From Bradyrhizobium sp. WSM3983 (lineage in GTDB: Bacteria; Pseudomonadota; Alphaproteobacteria; Rhizobiales; Xanthobacteraceae), in assembly GCF_000473045.1 (NCBI RefSeq), contig NZ_AXAY01000016.1:62180-126179 (forward strand): 64,000 nucleotides of DNA. The letters are read 5' to 3'. Position 1 is the first letter of the stretch. The number at the start of each line of letters is the position of its first letter. The notes beneath the pieces were generated by a model that searched no databases, had not been told where the DNA came from, and saw only the letters and a program-made list of their open reading frames with translations. Positions 1 through 8,608 of this stretch are shown in pieces. The position numbers and the translations under genes are program-made.

Positions 1-99
1 TTAGGGAACGCGTCCAGTCTGAGGTGAAGTTTTGGCCCCAAAATCTGTGGTTGAGGGACCTTAAGCCCTTCGGCGGGGGGATTGTCGAGCGGGATCACC
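1..99. other. Left-edge intergenic stretch
   Basis: No gene is visible here. A 14-bp inverted repeat (TTTTGG-CC-CCAAAA) lies at about positions 30-43. It has no T-run after it, so it is not called a terminator. The upstream part of whatever precedes the first gene is outside the window. Confidence 0.4.
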
Positions 100-3000
100 A
101 TGCTGGAGAAAGAGCCGGGAACGGAAGTCGGGTTGAAGCGCTGGCTCGAAGGCATCGGTCTCGGCCACTACACCGATCTGTTCGCGCAACATCGCCTTGA
201 TCTCGACGTCATGGGGGACCTGACCGAGGCTGACCTTGCCGAGCTTGGATTGCCGCTCGGCGATCGCAAGCGGCTGCAGCGGGCGACCGCGTCGCTGTTC
301 CAGGCCGAGACCGCAGAGGCGCCGGTCGCGCCAGCGCACCCGCCGATCCGCACCGAGGTCGGCGCCGAGCGGCGTCAGCTCACCACCATGTTCTGCGACA
401 TGGTGGATTCCACCGCGCTCTCCGCCCAGTTCGATCCGGAAGACGTGCGCGACATGATCGCGAGCTTCCGCGAGACCTGCGTGCGCGTGGTCAAGCATTA
501 CGAAGGCTTTGCCGCCCGCTTCGTCGGCGACGGCATTCTGGTCTATTTCGGCTACCCGACCGCGCATGAGGACGATGCCGAGCGCTCGGTGCGCGCCGGG
601 CTCGAGATCGTGCGGGTGCTCTCGACGGCGCGCGCGATCGAGCCGCGCGGCGCGCTCAGCCACGCGCCCGCCGTTCGCATCGGCATCGCGACCGGCCTCG
701 TCGTGGTCGGCGACCTCGTCGGCCAGGGCACCGAAGAGCGTGATTCCGCGGTCGGCGAGACCGTCAATCTGGCCGCGCGTCTGCAGGCGCTGGCGCCGCC
801 CAACGGCGTGGTGATCTCCTCCTCGACACAGTCGTTGCTGAAGGGGAAGTTCGATTACCGCAATCTCGGCGCCCATGCGTTGAAGGGCATCTCGGAGAAG
901 ACCCAGGCCTGGCATGTCGTGCGCGCCACGCGCGTCGAGACGCGCTTTGCGGCCGCCATGGGCACGCGGCTGACCCCGCTGGTCAATCGCGAGGAGGAAA
1001 TCGCGCTGCTGATGGGGCGTTGGCAGCAGGTCAAGGAGGGCGACGGCCAGGTCGTCGTCAAGTTCGGCGAACCCGGCATCGGCAAGTCGCGCATCATCCA
1101 GGAAATCTTCGAGCGGATATCAGGCGACCGGCACGGACAGGTTTCGTTCCAATGCTCGCCCTACTACACCTCCACTGCTTTCTATCCGTTCGTCGAGCAG
1201 CTCAAATTCTCCCTCGGTCTCGATCGCGAGGATGTGTCCGCACTGTCGCTGGAGAGCCTGGAGAATGCGATTGCCGCCGCTCACGGCGACATCGAGCAGA
1301 TCACGCCGCTGTTCGCCGCGCTGCTCTCGATCCCGACCGGGGAGCGCTACCCGCCGCTCGATCTGTCGCCGCAGCAACAGAAGGACGCGACCGTCGCGGC
1401 GCTGATCAACCACTTCCTGGGCCTCGCACGCGAGATGCCGCTGGTGATGGCCTTTGAAGATCTGCACTGGATCGATCCGACCTCGCGCGAGGTGGTCGAT
1501 CTCCTGGTCGACCGGGTGCAGAACCGGCCGATCCTTGCCATCATCACCGCGCGCTCCGAATTCCAGCCGAGCTGGAACGCGCATTCGCACATCACCACCC
1601 TCGTGCTGAACCGGCTGAGCCGGCCGTTGCGCGCGACGCTGGTCGAGCGCGTCGCCGGGCGCGAGCTGCCCAAGGAGGTCGTCGAGGAGATCATCGTCAA
1701 GACCGACGGCGTGCCGCTGTTCCTGGAGGAGCTGACCAAGACGGTTCTCGAATCCAACCTCCTCACCGAGCGGCATGGCCGCTATGTGCTGTCGGGCCCA
1801 TGGCGGCAACTCGCGATCCCCGCGACGCTGACGGATTCGCTGATGGCGCGTCTGGACCGGATGGGGCCGTTCAAGCGGATCGCGCAGATCGGCGCCACGA
1901 TCGGCCGCGAGTTCTCATACGAGACCCTGCACGCGGTCGCGAACACGCCGGCGGAGCAGATCGAGGCGGCGCTGACGCATCTGGAGGAGGCCGGCCTGAT
2001 CACGCGCCGCGGCCATCCGCCCGATGCGCTCTATTCCTTCAAGCATGTGATGATCCAGAATGCGGCGCATGCCAGCCTGTTGCATAGCGAGCGGCGCAAG
2101 CTGCATGCGAGCATCGCGCAAGTGCTCGCCGAGATGTATCCGGAGAAGACCGAGCGCGAGCCGGAGCTGCTCGCCCATCATATGACCGAGTCCGGCCAGA
2201 GCGAGGGCGCGGCGAGCTTCTGGCTCAAGGCCGGCAAGCAGGCGGCCAAGAGCGGCGCCAATCTCGAGGCGATCGGCCATCTGCGCCGGGGCTTGAGCGT
2301 CGTGCAGGCCAACGCCCGCATGCAGGGCGCCGACGAGATGGAGCTTGAGCTGCGGATCGCGCTCGGCAACGCGCTGATCGCTGCCAAGGGCTATGCGGTG
2401 CAGGAGGTCGAGGAGAACTACATCCGCGCCCTCGAACTCGGCCAGCAGCTCGACGACGACGAAAAGGCCTTTGCCGCCACCCGCGGGCTCTGGGTGTGCC
2501 ATTTCATCCGCGCCGATCTCACCCGCGCGCATGATCTCAGCGTCGAGCTGTTGAAATTCGCCAAGCGCGAACGGCTCAACGAGCGCGCGGAGCCGGCGCA
2601 GCAGACCGGCTATCTGATCGAGGCGCACCGCTCGATCGCGATGACCATGCTCTATCGCGGGCGCTTCGCCGCCGCGCAGCATCATCTGCACCGCTGCATC
2701 AATCTCTACAGCCCCGATTTGCACTCCGACCTGATGGAGCGTCACGGCACCGATCCCGGCGTCGTTTCGCTGTCCTATCTCGGCTATCTCCTCTGGTTCC
2801 TCGGCCAGCCCGACGCGGCACGCCAGCACAGCGAGCAGGCGATCCTGCATGCGGAAAAGATCCGCCATCCCTTCTCGCTCGCCTTCGCATTGGTGTTCGG
2901 CGCCTATCTCTGCCAGCATCTGCGCGATATCGAGGGCACCCGCGACCATGCCAACCGCGCCATGATCATCGCCACCGAGCACAATTTCCTGCACTGGAAG

Positions 3001-3564
3001 CAGCAGGCCGCGATCCTGCGCGGCTGGGCGCTGGCCCAGCTCGGCGAGGCCGACGAAGGCATCAGCCAGATGCGCTTCGGCCTCGACGAATATGAGGCGA
3101 TGGATTCCTGGCTCGCCGGCTGTTGGTTCCGCTGCCTGCTCGCGGAGGCCTATGCCAAGGTCGGCATGCGCGACGCCGCATTGCGCGCGCTGGACGGTGC
3201 GCTCGCGACCGCAAGACGGACCGGCGATCACTCTTACCTTGCCGAGGTCTATCGCCTGCAAGGCGAGATCACCTTGTCGGACGGCAATCCGGTCTCGGTG
3301 CAGGAGGCCGAAGATTTGTTCGAACTGTCGCTGGAGACGGCGCGCAAGCAGGGCGCGTTGTCCTGGGAGCTGCGCACCGCCGTCAGCCTCGCGCGGCTGT
3401 CGCACGATTGCGGCAAGCGCGAACATGCGAGCCTTTTGCTCCTGCCGATCGTCGGCAAGTTCAACGAAGGATTCCTGGCGCACGATCTGAAGCAGGCCAT
3501 GCAACTCGTGCACGAGCTCGGTGGGGACACGCCCGTTCGTCAGCCGGCCGACCCGGTGAGATGA
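100..3564 (+). CDS. SAM domain / class III adenylate cyclase / AAA+ ATPase / TPR signalling protein
   Basis: A multidomain signalling protein of about 1,154 aa. The N-terminal 65 residues look like a sterile alpha motif (WLEGIGLGHYTDLF, then ADLAELGLPLGDRKRL). A class III nucleotide cyclase domain follows at about residues 95-270, with the metal-binding stretch FCDMVDST (Asp about 100) and GDGILVYFGYP. An AAA-type ATPase then has Walker A GEPGIGKS at about residues 324-331 and a Walker B-like AFEDLHW. The C-terminal half is helical, TPR-like. This cyclase-ATPase-TPR layout is known from rhizobia and mycobacteria and suggests cAMP production controlled by an ATP-driven sensor; the signal is unknown. 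The ATG at 100 is preferred over the in-frame TTG at 82. Its stop overlaps the next gene's start (ATGA), so the two are probably translationally coupled. Confidence 0.9.
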   Translation: MLEKEPGTEVGLKRWLEGIGLGHYTDLFAQHRLDLDVMGDLTEADLAELGLPLGDRKRLQRATASLFQAETAEAPVAPAHPPIRTEVGAERRQLTTMFCDMVDSTALSAQFDPEDVRDMIASFRETCVRVVKHYEGFAARFVGDGILVYFGYPTAHEDDAERSVRAGLEIVRVLSTARAIEPRGALSHAPAVRIGIATGLVVVGDLVGQGTEERDSAVGETVNLAARLQALAPPNGVVISSSTQSLLKGKFDYRNLGAHALKGISEKTQAWHVVRATRVETRFAAAMGTRLTPLVNREEEIALLMGRWQQVKEGDGQVVVKFGEPGIGKSRIIQEIFERISGDRHGQVSFQCSPYYTSTAFYPFVEQLKFSLGLDREDVSALSLESLENAIAAAHGDIEQITPLFAALLSIPTGERYPPLDLSPQQQKDATVAALINHFLGLAREMPLVMAFEDLHWIDPTSREVVDLLVDRVQNRPILAIITARSEFQPSWNAHSHITTLVLNRLSRPLRATLVERVAGRELPKEVVEEIIVKTDGVPLFLEELTKTVLESNLLTERHGRYVLSGPWRQLAIPATLTDSLMARLDRMGPFKRIAQIGATIGREFSYETLHAVANTPAEQIEAALTHLEEAGLITRRGHPPDALYSFKHVMIQNAAHASLLHSERRKLHASIAQVLAEMYPEKTEREPELLAHHMTESGQSEGAASFWLKAGKQAAKSGANLEAIGHLRRGLSVVQANARMQGADEMELELRIALGNALIAAKGYAVQEVEENYIRALELGQQLDDDEKAFAATRGLWVCHFIRADLTRAHDLSVELLKFAKRERLNERAEPAQQTGYLIEAHRSIAMTMLYRGRFAAAQHHLHRCINLYSPDLHSDLMERHGTDPGVVSLSYLGYLLWFLGQPDAARQHSEQAILHAEKIRHPFSLAFALVFGAYLCQHLRDIEGTRDHANRAMIIATEHNFLHWKQQAAILRGWALAQLGEADEGISQMRFGLDEYEAMDSWLAGCWFRCLLAEAYAKVGMRDAALRALDGALATARRTGDHSYLAEVYRLQGEITLSDGNPVSVQEAEDLFELSLETARKQGALSWELRTAVSLARLSHDCGKREHASLLLLPIVGKFNEGFLAHDLKQAMQLVHELGGDTPVRQPADPVR

Positions 3565-4358
3565 GCGATCTGTCCGCCGCCCGTGCGCGCTATGTCGAGC
3601 TGATCGCGAAGCGGGAACGACTGTCCTCGCCGCGTCTGCTTGCAGCCCTGGCGGCGGTGCCGCGCGAAAATTTTCTGCCGAAGGGGCCCTGGCGCATCAA
3701 GAGCGAGGCAGCCCGCAGCTACCGGCTGACGCCTGACGCCGAGCCCGTCCATCTCTACGACAATGTGCTGGTCGCCATCGACACGCGCCGCAGGCTCGAC
3801 ACCGGATTGCCGAGCCTGTGGGCGCACTTCATCGATGTGCTCGACGTCGGTGAGAAGGACCGCGTGGTCCAGATCGGTTGCGGGCTCGGTTATTTCTCGG
3901 CGATCCTGTCAGAGATCGTCGGCCCGAAGGGCAGGGTGCGGGCGATCGAATGCGACGCGCGGCTTGCGGCGCGCGCCGCGGCCTATCTTCGCACCTATCA
4001 TAATGTCGAAATTATCAACGACGATGGTTGCCGCGACATCGGCGAGCCGGCCGACGTCATCATCGTGCATGCCGGCTTCTCGCATCCGCATCCGCTCTGG
4101 CTTCAATCGCTCCGCCCGCGCGGCCGCCTGCTGGTGCCGCTGACGCAGCGGGACCGCGAAGGTGCTGCCCTCAAGATCACGCGCAAGGGCAAGGGGTTCG
4201 AGGCCGAGGCTGTGCAGCAGATCCGGATCTTTCCCGGCCACGGCCGCGGAGTGACGGCGCTCGATGACCGCGTCGCCGACTGGTGGCAGCGGGCGTCGGC
4301 GCTGGCGCCGCTGCGCTTTCGCGGCATCGCGCAGGGACTGCCGTCGGACCCGCACTAG
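3561..4358 (+). CDS. Protein-L-isoaspartate O-methyltransferase-like protein
   Basis: A 265-aa class I SAM-dependent methyltransferase of the PCMT type. The N-terminal third has the family pattern VPRENFLPKG followed by a YDNVLVAI segment. The glycine-rich SAM loop is VVQIGCGLGYFSAIL at about residue 103, followed by an acidic strand end (RAIECDARLAARA). PCMTs repair isoaspartyl residues in damaged cytosolic proteins. This one diverges from the canonical Pcm sequence, so the substrate is uncertain. The start overlaps the stop of the cyclase/ATPase gene by four bases. The downstream xylanase gene is convergent, with only three bases between the two stops. Confidence 0.8.
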   Translation: MSDLSAARARYVELIAKRERLSSPRLLAALAAVPRENFLPKGPWRIKSEAARSYRLTPDAEPVHLYDNVLVAIDTRRRLDTGLPSLWAHFIDVLDVGEKDRVVQIGCGLGYFSAILSEIVGPKGRVRAIECDARLAARAAAYLRTYHNVEIINDDGCRDIGEPADVIIVHAGFSHPHPLWLQSLRPRGRLLVPLTQRDREGAALKITRKGKGFEAEAVQQIRIFPGHGRGVTALDDRVADWWQRASALAPLRFRGIAQGLPSDPH

Positions 4359-4361
4359 AAG

Positions 4362-5426
4362 TCACACGTCCTTTGTGAACTTGCTGATCACGTCCATGAA
4401 CGGCTTTGGCTTGAACTCGCCGTCGAGCGGCAGGGGACGGTTGGGCTGCTTGTCCTTGCGGCCAAACATGCCGTTGATCCAGCTGTAGCGATCGGAAATG
4501 CCCCAGGTCAGGATTGAGCGCACCGGTCCGCTGGTCGAGATCGCCGTCAGGAGATCGTCGACGCATTTGGCGACGATGGCATCGCGCTCCGAAGGACTTC
4601 CCGTCAGCTTCTGATCGTCGACGTCGAGCTCGGTGATGTAGACATCGAGGCCCCACGACCGCAGTTCGGTGACGAATTCGGCGAGCCCATGGGTGTCGAT
4701 CTCGAGCTCGGCATGCAGATGCGATTGCAGCCCGACCGCGTGCAGCGGCACGCCCTGGTCGAGCAGACTCATGATGAGATTGCGGTAGGCCGCGCGCTTG
4801 CCGATGAACGAATCCTTCGCCGACTCGATATCGTATTCGTTGATCGCGAGCTTGACGTACGGATCGGCTGCGGCCGCGGTGCGGAAGGCTAGCGGAATCC
4901 AGCGGTCGCCGAGATGCTGCGTCCAGAACGTGTCGCGCCGGTCGGTAACGCCTTTGGGATTGTCGGGTATGGGCTCGTTGACGACGTCCCAAGAGGTCAG
5001 CTTGTCCTTGTAATAGGACACGACGGTGTTGATGTGATCGACGTAGGCACGCTCGACGCCCTTCGAATCCTTGATCTGCTTGGTCCAGTCCGGAATGTCA
5101 TGATACCAGGCGAGCGTGTGGCCGCGCATGGTCAGGTCGTTCTTCTGGGCGAAATCATAGATGGCATCGGCGCGTTCGAAGGCGAATGTGTGCGCGTCGG
5201 GTCGCAGCATCGGCCATTTCAGCTCGAGCACCGGCACCACCTGGGTGCAATAGGTGCTGATGGCCTCGCCGAGCCGCGGATCGGCTTGCAGGTCCCAGAG
5301 CGTGGCGGCGGCACCATAGCCCGGACGGCGCTGGGCAAGTTTCGACACCGGCAGTGTTGACGCCGATGCGCCCGCCGCGAGCGTTGCGGCGCTGCCGAGG
5401 AAAAATTCGCGTCTGTCGAGCTTCAT
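4362..5426 (-). CDS. Endo-1,4-beta-xylanase, glycoside hydrolase family 10, Tat-exported
   Basis: A 354-aa GH10 hydrolase that cleaves the beta-1,4-xylan backbone. The chosen ATG at 5426 puts a twin-arginine signal (DRREFFLGSAATLAAGASA) at the N-terminus; an upstream in-frame start at 5462 would bury it. The acid/base Glu is in WDVVNEP (about residue 151) and the nucleophile Glu in YITELDVDD (about residue 266), both intact. HTLAWYHDIPDW matches the family's substrate-binding loop. It is probably exported folded to the periplasm or outside. It sits beside a glycosyltransferase and a flippase, suggesting surface polysaccharide turnover or use of plant xylan. A decayed C-terminal copy of a paralogue lies at 35244. 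Confidence 0.9.
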   Translation of the reverse strand: MKLDRREFFLGSAATLAAGASASTLPVSKLAQRRPGYGAAATLWDLQADPRLGEAISTYCTQVVPVLELKWPMLRPDAHTFAFERADAIYDFAQKNDLTMRGHTLAWYHDIPDWTKQIKDSKGVERAYVDHINTVVSYYKDKLTSWDVVNEPIPDNPKGVTDRRDTFWTQHLGDRWIPLAFRTAAAADPYVKLAINEYDIESAKDSFIGKRAAYRNLIMSLLDQGVPLHAVGLQSHLHAELEIDTHGLAEFVTELRSWGLDVYITELDVDDQKLTGSPSERDAIVAKCVDDLLTAISTSGPVRSILTWGISDRYSWINGMFGRKDKQPNRPLPLDGEFKPKPFMDVISKFTKDV

Positions 5427-5529
5427 CACGTGGCGACCGTCCTTTCGGAACCAACGCGCCAATGTACCAAGCGGCGCCTTGCGACGCCGCGGTTTCCTGT
5501 TGTTGGGTTAACTTTCGCGAACGGTGTTG

Positions 5530-6612
5530 TCAGCGCGCCTGACGCTGCATCACCGCTTCAGCGATGCCGCAATAGTGAAGCGCGCCCTTTTCGAGCGTGA
5601 GATTGTCCATCACATAATCGCGAGGTTCGAAGTCGCCCGCGATCACCTGCGACCAGAAGTCGCTCCAGCCGGAGGCGAAGCCGTTCGCGTCGATAAACGT
5701 GCTGCCGCAACGTGCATCGAAATAGGGCACCGACGATACGCCGCCTTCGTATCTCACCTTGTCCGGAAAATACTCCGGGTCCTGCCAGGGCCCGCCGCGA
5801 TCCCAGGCGAACACGGGCACGCCGCTCGATAGCGCCTGCTGGCAGGCGATGCCCTGGCTCTCGTGCTCGCAGAGGAAGACCATGCTGCGGCTGCGTGCCA
5901 GCGCCGCCTTGTAGTCGTCCTCCTTGTAATGGCCGTAGCGGATCACTTCGACCGAGCGGCCGCTCGCTTCAAGATGCCTGCGGATCGGTTCGATCAGCCC
6001 ACTCGCGTAGCGGTCGTGCTCCCAGCGCACCTTGTCGTAGAGCAGCACGTCGATGCTCTTCTGCTCGGCGGCGCTCTCAGTCCACAAATCGGTTTCGATG
6101 CCGACCGGCCAGACCTCGACATGCGGCCAATACGGCCGGCACATCTCCGCATACCAGTTGCAAGGCACCAGCATGGTCCTGGTGTGCAGGTCCTTCAGAT
6201 GCTCCGGTGCATCCACCGGATGGTTGTACATGGCGACCCCGAGCAGAAGCGGGTTCTGCCAGGCGAACCAGTCGAGCACGAAGGGACGCCCGATGATGCA
6301 GGCGAGCTCCTCGGGGTGCTTGCGAATGTATCCGTAATCGTTGACGCGATAGCGGATCCCGACCCGGTCGAGCCCGGCACAGAGATTGAGGAACACGCGC
6401 CGCTGGCCGCTGATCCAGGATTTTCCGAGCAGCATCCGCCGCAGCAGCGGCCGGACGTGGCGGTCGCCGGGAAACCAGCGGTCATCCCGCTCCTCGAAGA
6501 ACAGGTTGAGCGTCATCCGCTCGTCCCCGGGGGCTGCTGGAACCAGGGACGCATCCGCCCCGCCATGGGGCAGGGAGGCGGGATTGGCCCGTATATGTTC
6601 GGCAACGTCCAT
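5530..6612 (-). CDS. Glycosyltransferase (GT-B-like)
   Basis: About 360 aa. The C-terminal half has a GT4-like donor-binding pattern: LCEHESQGIACQQAL followed by SGVPVFAWDRGG, with an acidic residue before the SxGxxxxxAL-type motif. The N-terminal half has RPFVLDWFAWQNP and PVGIETDLW, also glycosyltransferase-like. It would move a sugar from an activated donor to a surface glycan; donor and acceptor cannot be read from sequence. The ATG at 6612 is used; an in-frame GTG lies at 6627. Neither has a convincing Shine-Dalgarno. It is on the same strand as the xylanase and divergent from the flippase. Confidence 0.7.
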   Translation of the reverse strand: MDVAEHIRANPASLPHGGADASLVPAAPGDERMTLNLFFEERDDRWFPGDRHVRPLLRRMLLGKSWISGQRRVFLNLCAGLDRVGIRYRVNDYGYIRKHPEELACIIGRPFVLDWFAWQNPLLLGVAMYNHPVDAPEHLKDLHTRTMLVPCNWYAEMCRPYWPHVEVWPVGIETDLWTESAAEQKSIDVLLYDKVRWEHDRYASGLIEPIRRHLEASGRSVEVIRYGHYKEDDYKAALARSRSMVFLCEHESQGIACQQALSSGVPVFAWDRGGPWQDPEYFPDKVRYEGGVSSVPYFDARCGSTFIDANGFASGWSDFWSQVIAGDFEPRDYVMDNLTLEKGALHYCGIAEAVMQRQAR

Positions 6613-6916
6613 CTTAGTCACGTCCACGCATTAACTGGAGGTCTGGCGACGTCTTGAAATCATGGTTTCTTTTCGGTGATCACGGCGGCCCGTTCAAGGA
6701 CAGGGCAAATTTAACGCTAACGCGCGAAACCGGTGGGGCCGGCTCATTCGCGGTCCGATTTGCAGACTTATGTGACACTCTTGGGAGATGCTGCGTCGCA
6801 GTCCGATCGCCAAGCCTTCGATTGCCAAGCCTTCGATTGCCAAGCCTTCGATTGTCAAGCCAAGGTCCAACTGATTAACGGCCGCTCGATTTCAAGGCCG
6901 CCAATCCCGTGCACGC
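6613..6916. other. Divergent intergenic region with tandem repeat
   Basis: About 300 bases between the divergent glycosyltransferase and flippase genes, so promoters for both probably lie here. The only clear structure is the 15-bp tandem repeat at 6811-6861, annotated separately. No small gene was recognised. Confidence 0.5.
6811..6861. repeat. 15-bp tandem direct repeat, 3.4 copies
   Basis: Units CAAGCCTTCGATTGC at 6811-6825 and 6826-6840, CAAGCCTTCGATTGT at 6841-6855, then a partial CAAGCC. It lies 56 bases upstream of the flippase ATG. Copies are contiguous without spacers, so it is not a CRISPR. Such arrays can change copy number by slippage. Confidence 0.9.
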
Positions 6917-8353
6917 ATGCTGAATCGCCATTTCTCCATCTATCTCGTCGCCCATATCCTGCCTGCGGCGGTGGGCTTCTTCGCGGTCACCGCCTACACG
7001 CGGCTGCTGACGCCGGCGGAGTACGGCGTCTATGTCGTCGGCATGAGCATCGCCGGCATTCTGGGCGCGATCTTCTTCGTCTGGATCAAGCTGTCGGTCT
7101 CGCGCTATCAGGCGATGTCGGGAGAGGTGGATTTTCGCGGCACGGCGATGGTCGCCTTCGCGCTGACCGTCGTCGCCATGTGCGCTGCGACCCCGCTGGT
7201 GTTCCTGTTCCGCAGCGATGTCAGTGTCGAGCTGGTGCTTGCCAGCATGTTCGTCGCGATCATGTCGAACGCGGTCGATGTCGGCCAGGAGTTCGAGCGC
7301 GCCAAGCTGCGGCCCTATCGCTTCGCGGCGATCTCGATCGTGCGCAGCGTGTCGAGCGTCGGCTTCGGTCTGCTTGGGATCTGGCTCGGCTGGGGCGGCA
7401 TGGGCCTGCTTGCGGCGTTCGGCCTGGGCTCGCTGACCGGCATCATTCTCAATCTCGTCGGCGATCGCACCAAGATCTCAAGTTTCCAGCGCAGCCAGTT
7501 CATGCAGCTGGCGCGCTATGGCCTGCCGCTGACGCTGGCCGGCCTCTCGGTCGCAGTCTACTCGGCCAGCGACCGGCTCGTCGTTGCCTGGCTGCTCGGC
7601 AAGGATGCCGCCGGCATTTTCGGCGTTGCCGCCGACCTGCCGCGCCAATTCATGGTCATGATCGCGGGCAGCGTCGCCGCGGCCACCGTGCCGCTGGTGT
7701 TCCGCTCGCTGTCGGAGAAGAACAACGACACCACGCGGGAGCGGCTGACCGAGAGCCTCGAACTGCTGCTCGTCGTCGTTGCGCCCGTCGCGGTCTGGCT
7801 TGCGCTCGCCGCCGATCAGGTCGCCGGCACGCTGGTCGGTATCGATTTTCGCGCCGGCGTGTCCGCGCTGCTGCCGACGTTGGTGCTCGCCCGCTTCTTC
7901 GGCATTACCAATCAGTTCTACGTCCAGATCAGCTTCCAGCTCGCCGAGCGGCCCTTCATGCTGGCGGCGCAGTCGTTCCTGACGCTGATCGTGAGCGTGG
8001 CACTGATGTTCGCGCTGGTCGCGGGCTACGGCATTTATGGCGCGGCGCTGGCGACGCTCGCAACCGAGGTGATCGGCTTCGTCGTTGCCGTCGCGCTGAT
8101 GCACCGCGCCCATCCCGTGCCGTTCGATGTCGTCAGGCTCGCCGGCGTTGCGGCATCGGCCGCGGCCATGGCGGGGGCGATCTTCGTCGCACGGTCGCAG
8201 GTCAGCGGCACCGGGATTGTGGCGCTGATCATCGTGAGCGTTGCAGGCGGTCTCGCTTACGTTGCCGCGGCGTGGCTGCTGAATGTCGCGAACGTGCGGT
8301 CTCTGTCGGTGCGCTTCCTGCGGACATTCAACCGCAAGGCGCTGGGCGTCTGA
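6917..8353 (+). CDS. Polysaccharide flippase / lipid-linked oligosaccharide translocase (PST/MATE type)
   Basis: A 478-aa integral membrane protein with about 12-14 hydrophobic segments throughout. It opens with HFSIYLVAHILPAAVGFFAVTAYTRLLTPAEYGVYV, the usual start of oligosaccharide flippases (an N-terminal helix, then a YTRLLxPxEYG motif). A second family hallmark is ASDRLVVAWLLG near residue 218. Flippases of this group move lipid-linked glycans across the inner membrane. Divergence from the neighbouring glycosyltransferase supports a small surface-polysaccharide locus. The long overlapping frame starting at 6733 has no such features and is a shadow. Confidence 0.85.
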   Translation: MLNRHFSIYLVAHILPAAVGFFAVTAYTRLLTPAEYGVYVVGMSIAGILGAIFFVWIKLSVSRYQAMSGEVDFRGTAMVAFALTVVAMCAATPLVFLFRSDVSVELVLASMFVAIMSNAVDVGQEFERAKLRPYRFAAISIVRSVSSVGFGLLGIWLGWGGMGLLAAFGLGSLTGIILNLVGDRTKISSFQRSQFMQLARYGLPLTLAGLSVAVYSASDRLVVAWLLGKDAAGIFGVAADLPRQFMVMIAGSVAAATVPLVFRSLSEKNNDTTRERLTESLELLLVVVAPVAVWLALAADQVAGTLVGIDFRAGVSALLPTLVLARFFGITNQFYVQISFQLAERPFMLAAQSFLTLIVSVALMFALVAGYGIYGAALATLATEVIGFVVAVALMHRAHPVPFDVVRLAGVAASAAAMAGAIFVARSQVSGTGIVALIIVSVAGGLAYVAAAWLLNVANVRSLSVRFLRTFNRKALGV

Positions 8354-8543
8354 CCGCCTGACGAAGCGCAGCCTGGTCCAAAGCGACGCCTGCCGCGCAC
8401 AAGTTTCCCCTTGCGTTCTATTCCTTGTCGCGGAATGCTGCGGACGAGATGGGCAGCCGCATCACATTTCATAGCGGCGGCCGGAGCCATGTCTTGTTGC
8501 GCTTGAAAATCAAAGTTCGTTCTGCTCATTAAGACTCTGAAAA

Positions 8544-8563
8544 TTGCGCTGCAACAAGCGCAA
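8544..8563. other. Inverted repeat TTGCGCT-N6-AGCGCAA
   Basis: A perfect 7-bp inverted repeat with a six-base loop in the 255-base gap before the solute-binding-protein gene. A-rich sequence on the plus strand follows, so it could be an operator or a weak terminator-like structure. Neither is proven. Confidence 0.35.
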
Positions 8564-8571
8564 AAAATCCC

Positions 8572-8587
8572 ATCGACTAAAGTCGAT
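8572..8587 (+). promoter_or_regulatory. Short hairpin just before the SBP ribosome-binding site
   Basis: ATCGAC-TAAA-GTCGAT, a perfect 6-bp stem with a 4-base loop. It ends seven bases before the GAGGAAA Shine-Dalgarno (8594-8600) of the ATG at 8609. It may stabilise the leader or bind a regulator; no function is proven. Confidence 0.35.
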
Positions 8588-8608
8588 AGCCAGCGAGGAA
8601 ACGAAATA

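Noticed and set aside
1915..3513. A 532-codon open frame on the minus strand opposite the cyclase/ATPase/TPR gene
   Set aside because: Typical antisense shadow of a GC-rich gene: no domains, odd residue composition, and the plus-strand gene is clearly real.
6811..6861. CRISPR array
   Set aside because: Units are contiguous with no spacers; no cas genes in the window.
6733..8361. 542-codon plus-strand frame overlapping the flippase
   Set aside because: Arg/Ala-rich, no hydrophobic pattern; the +1 neighbour frame encodes a clear membrane protein.
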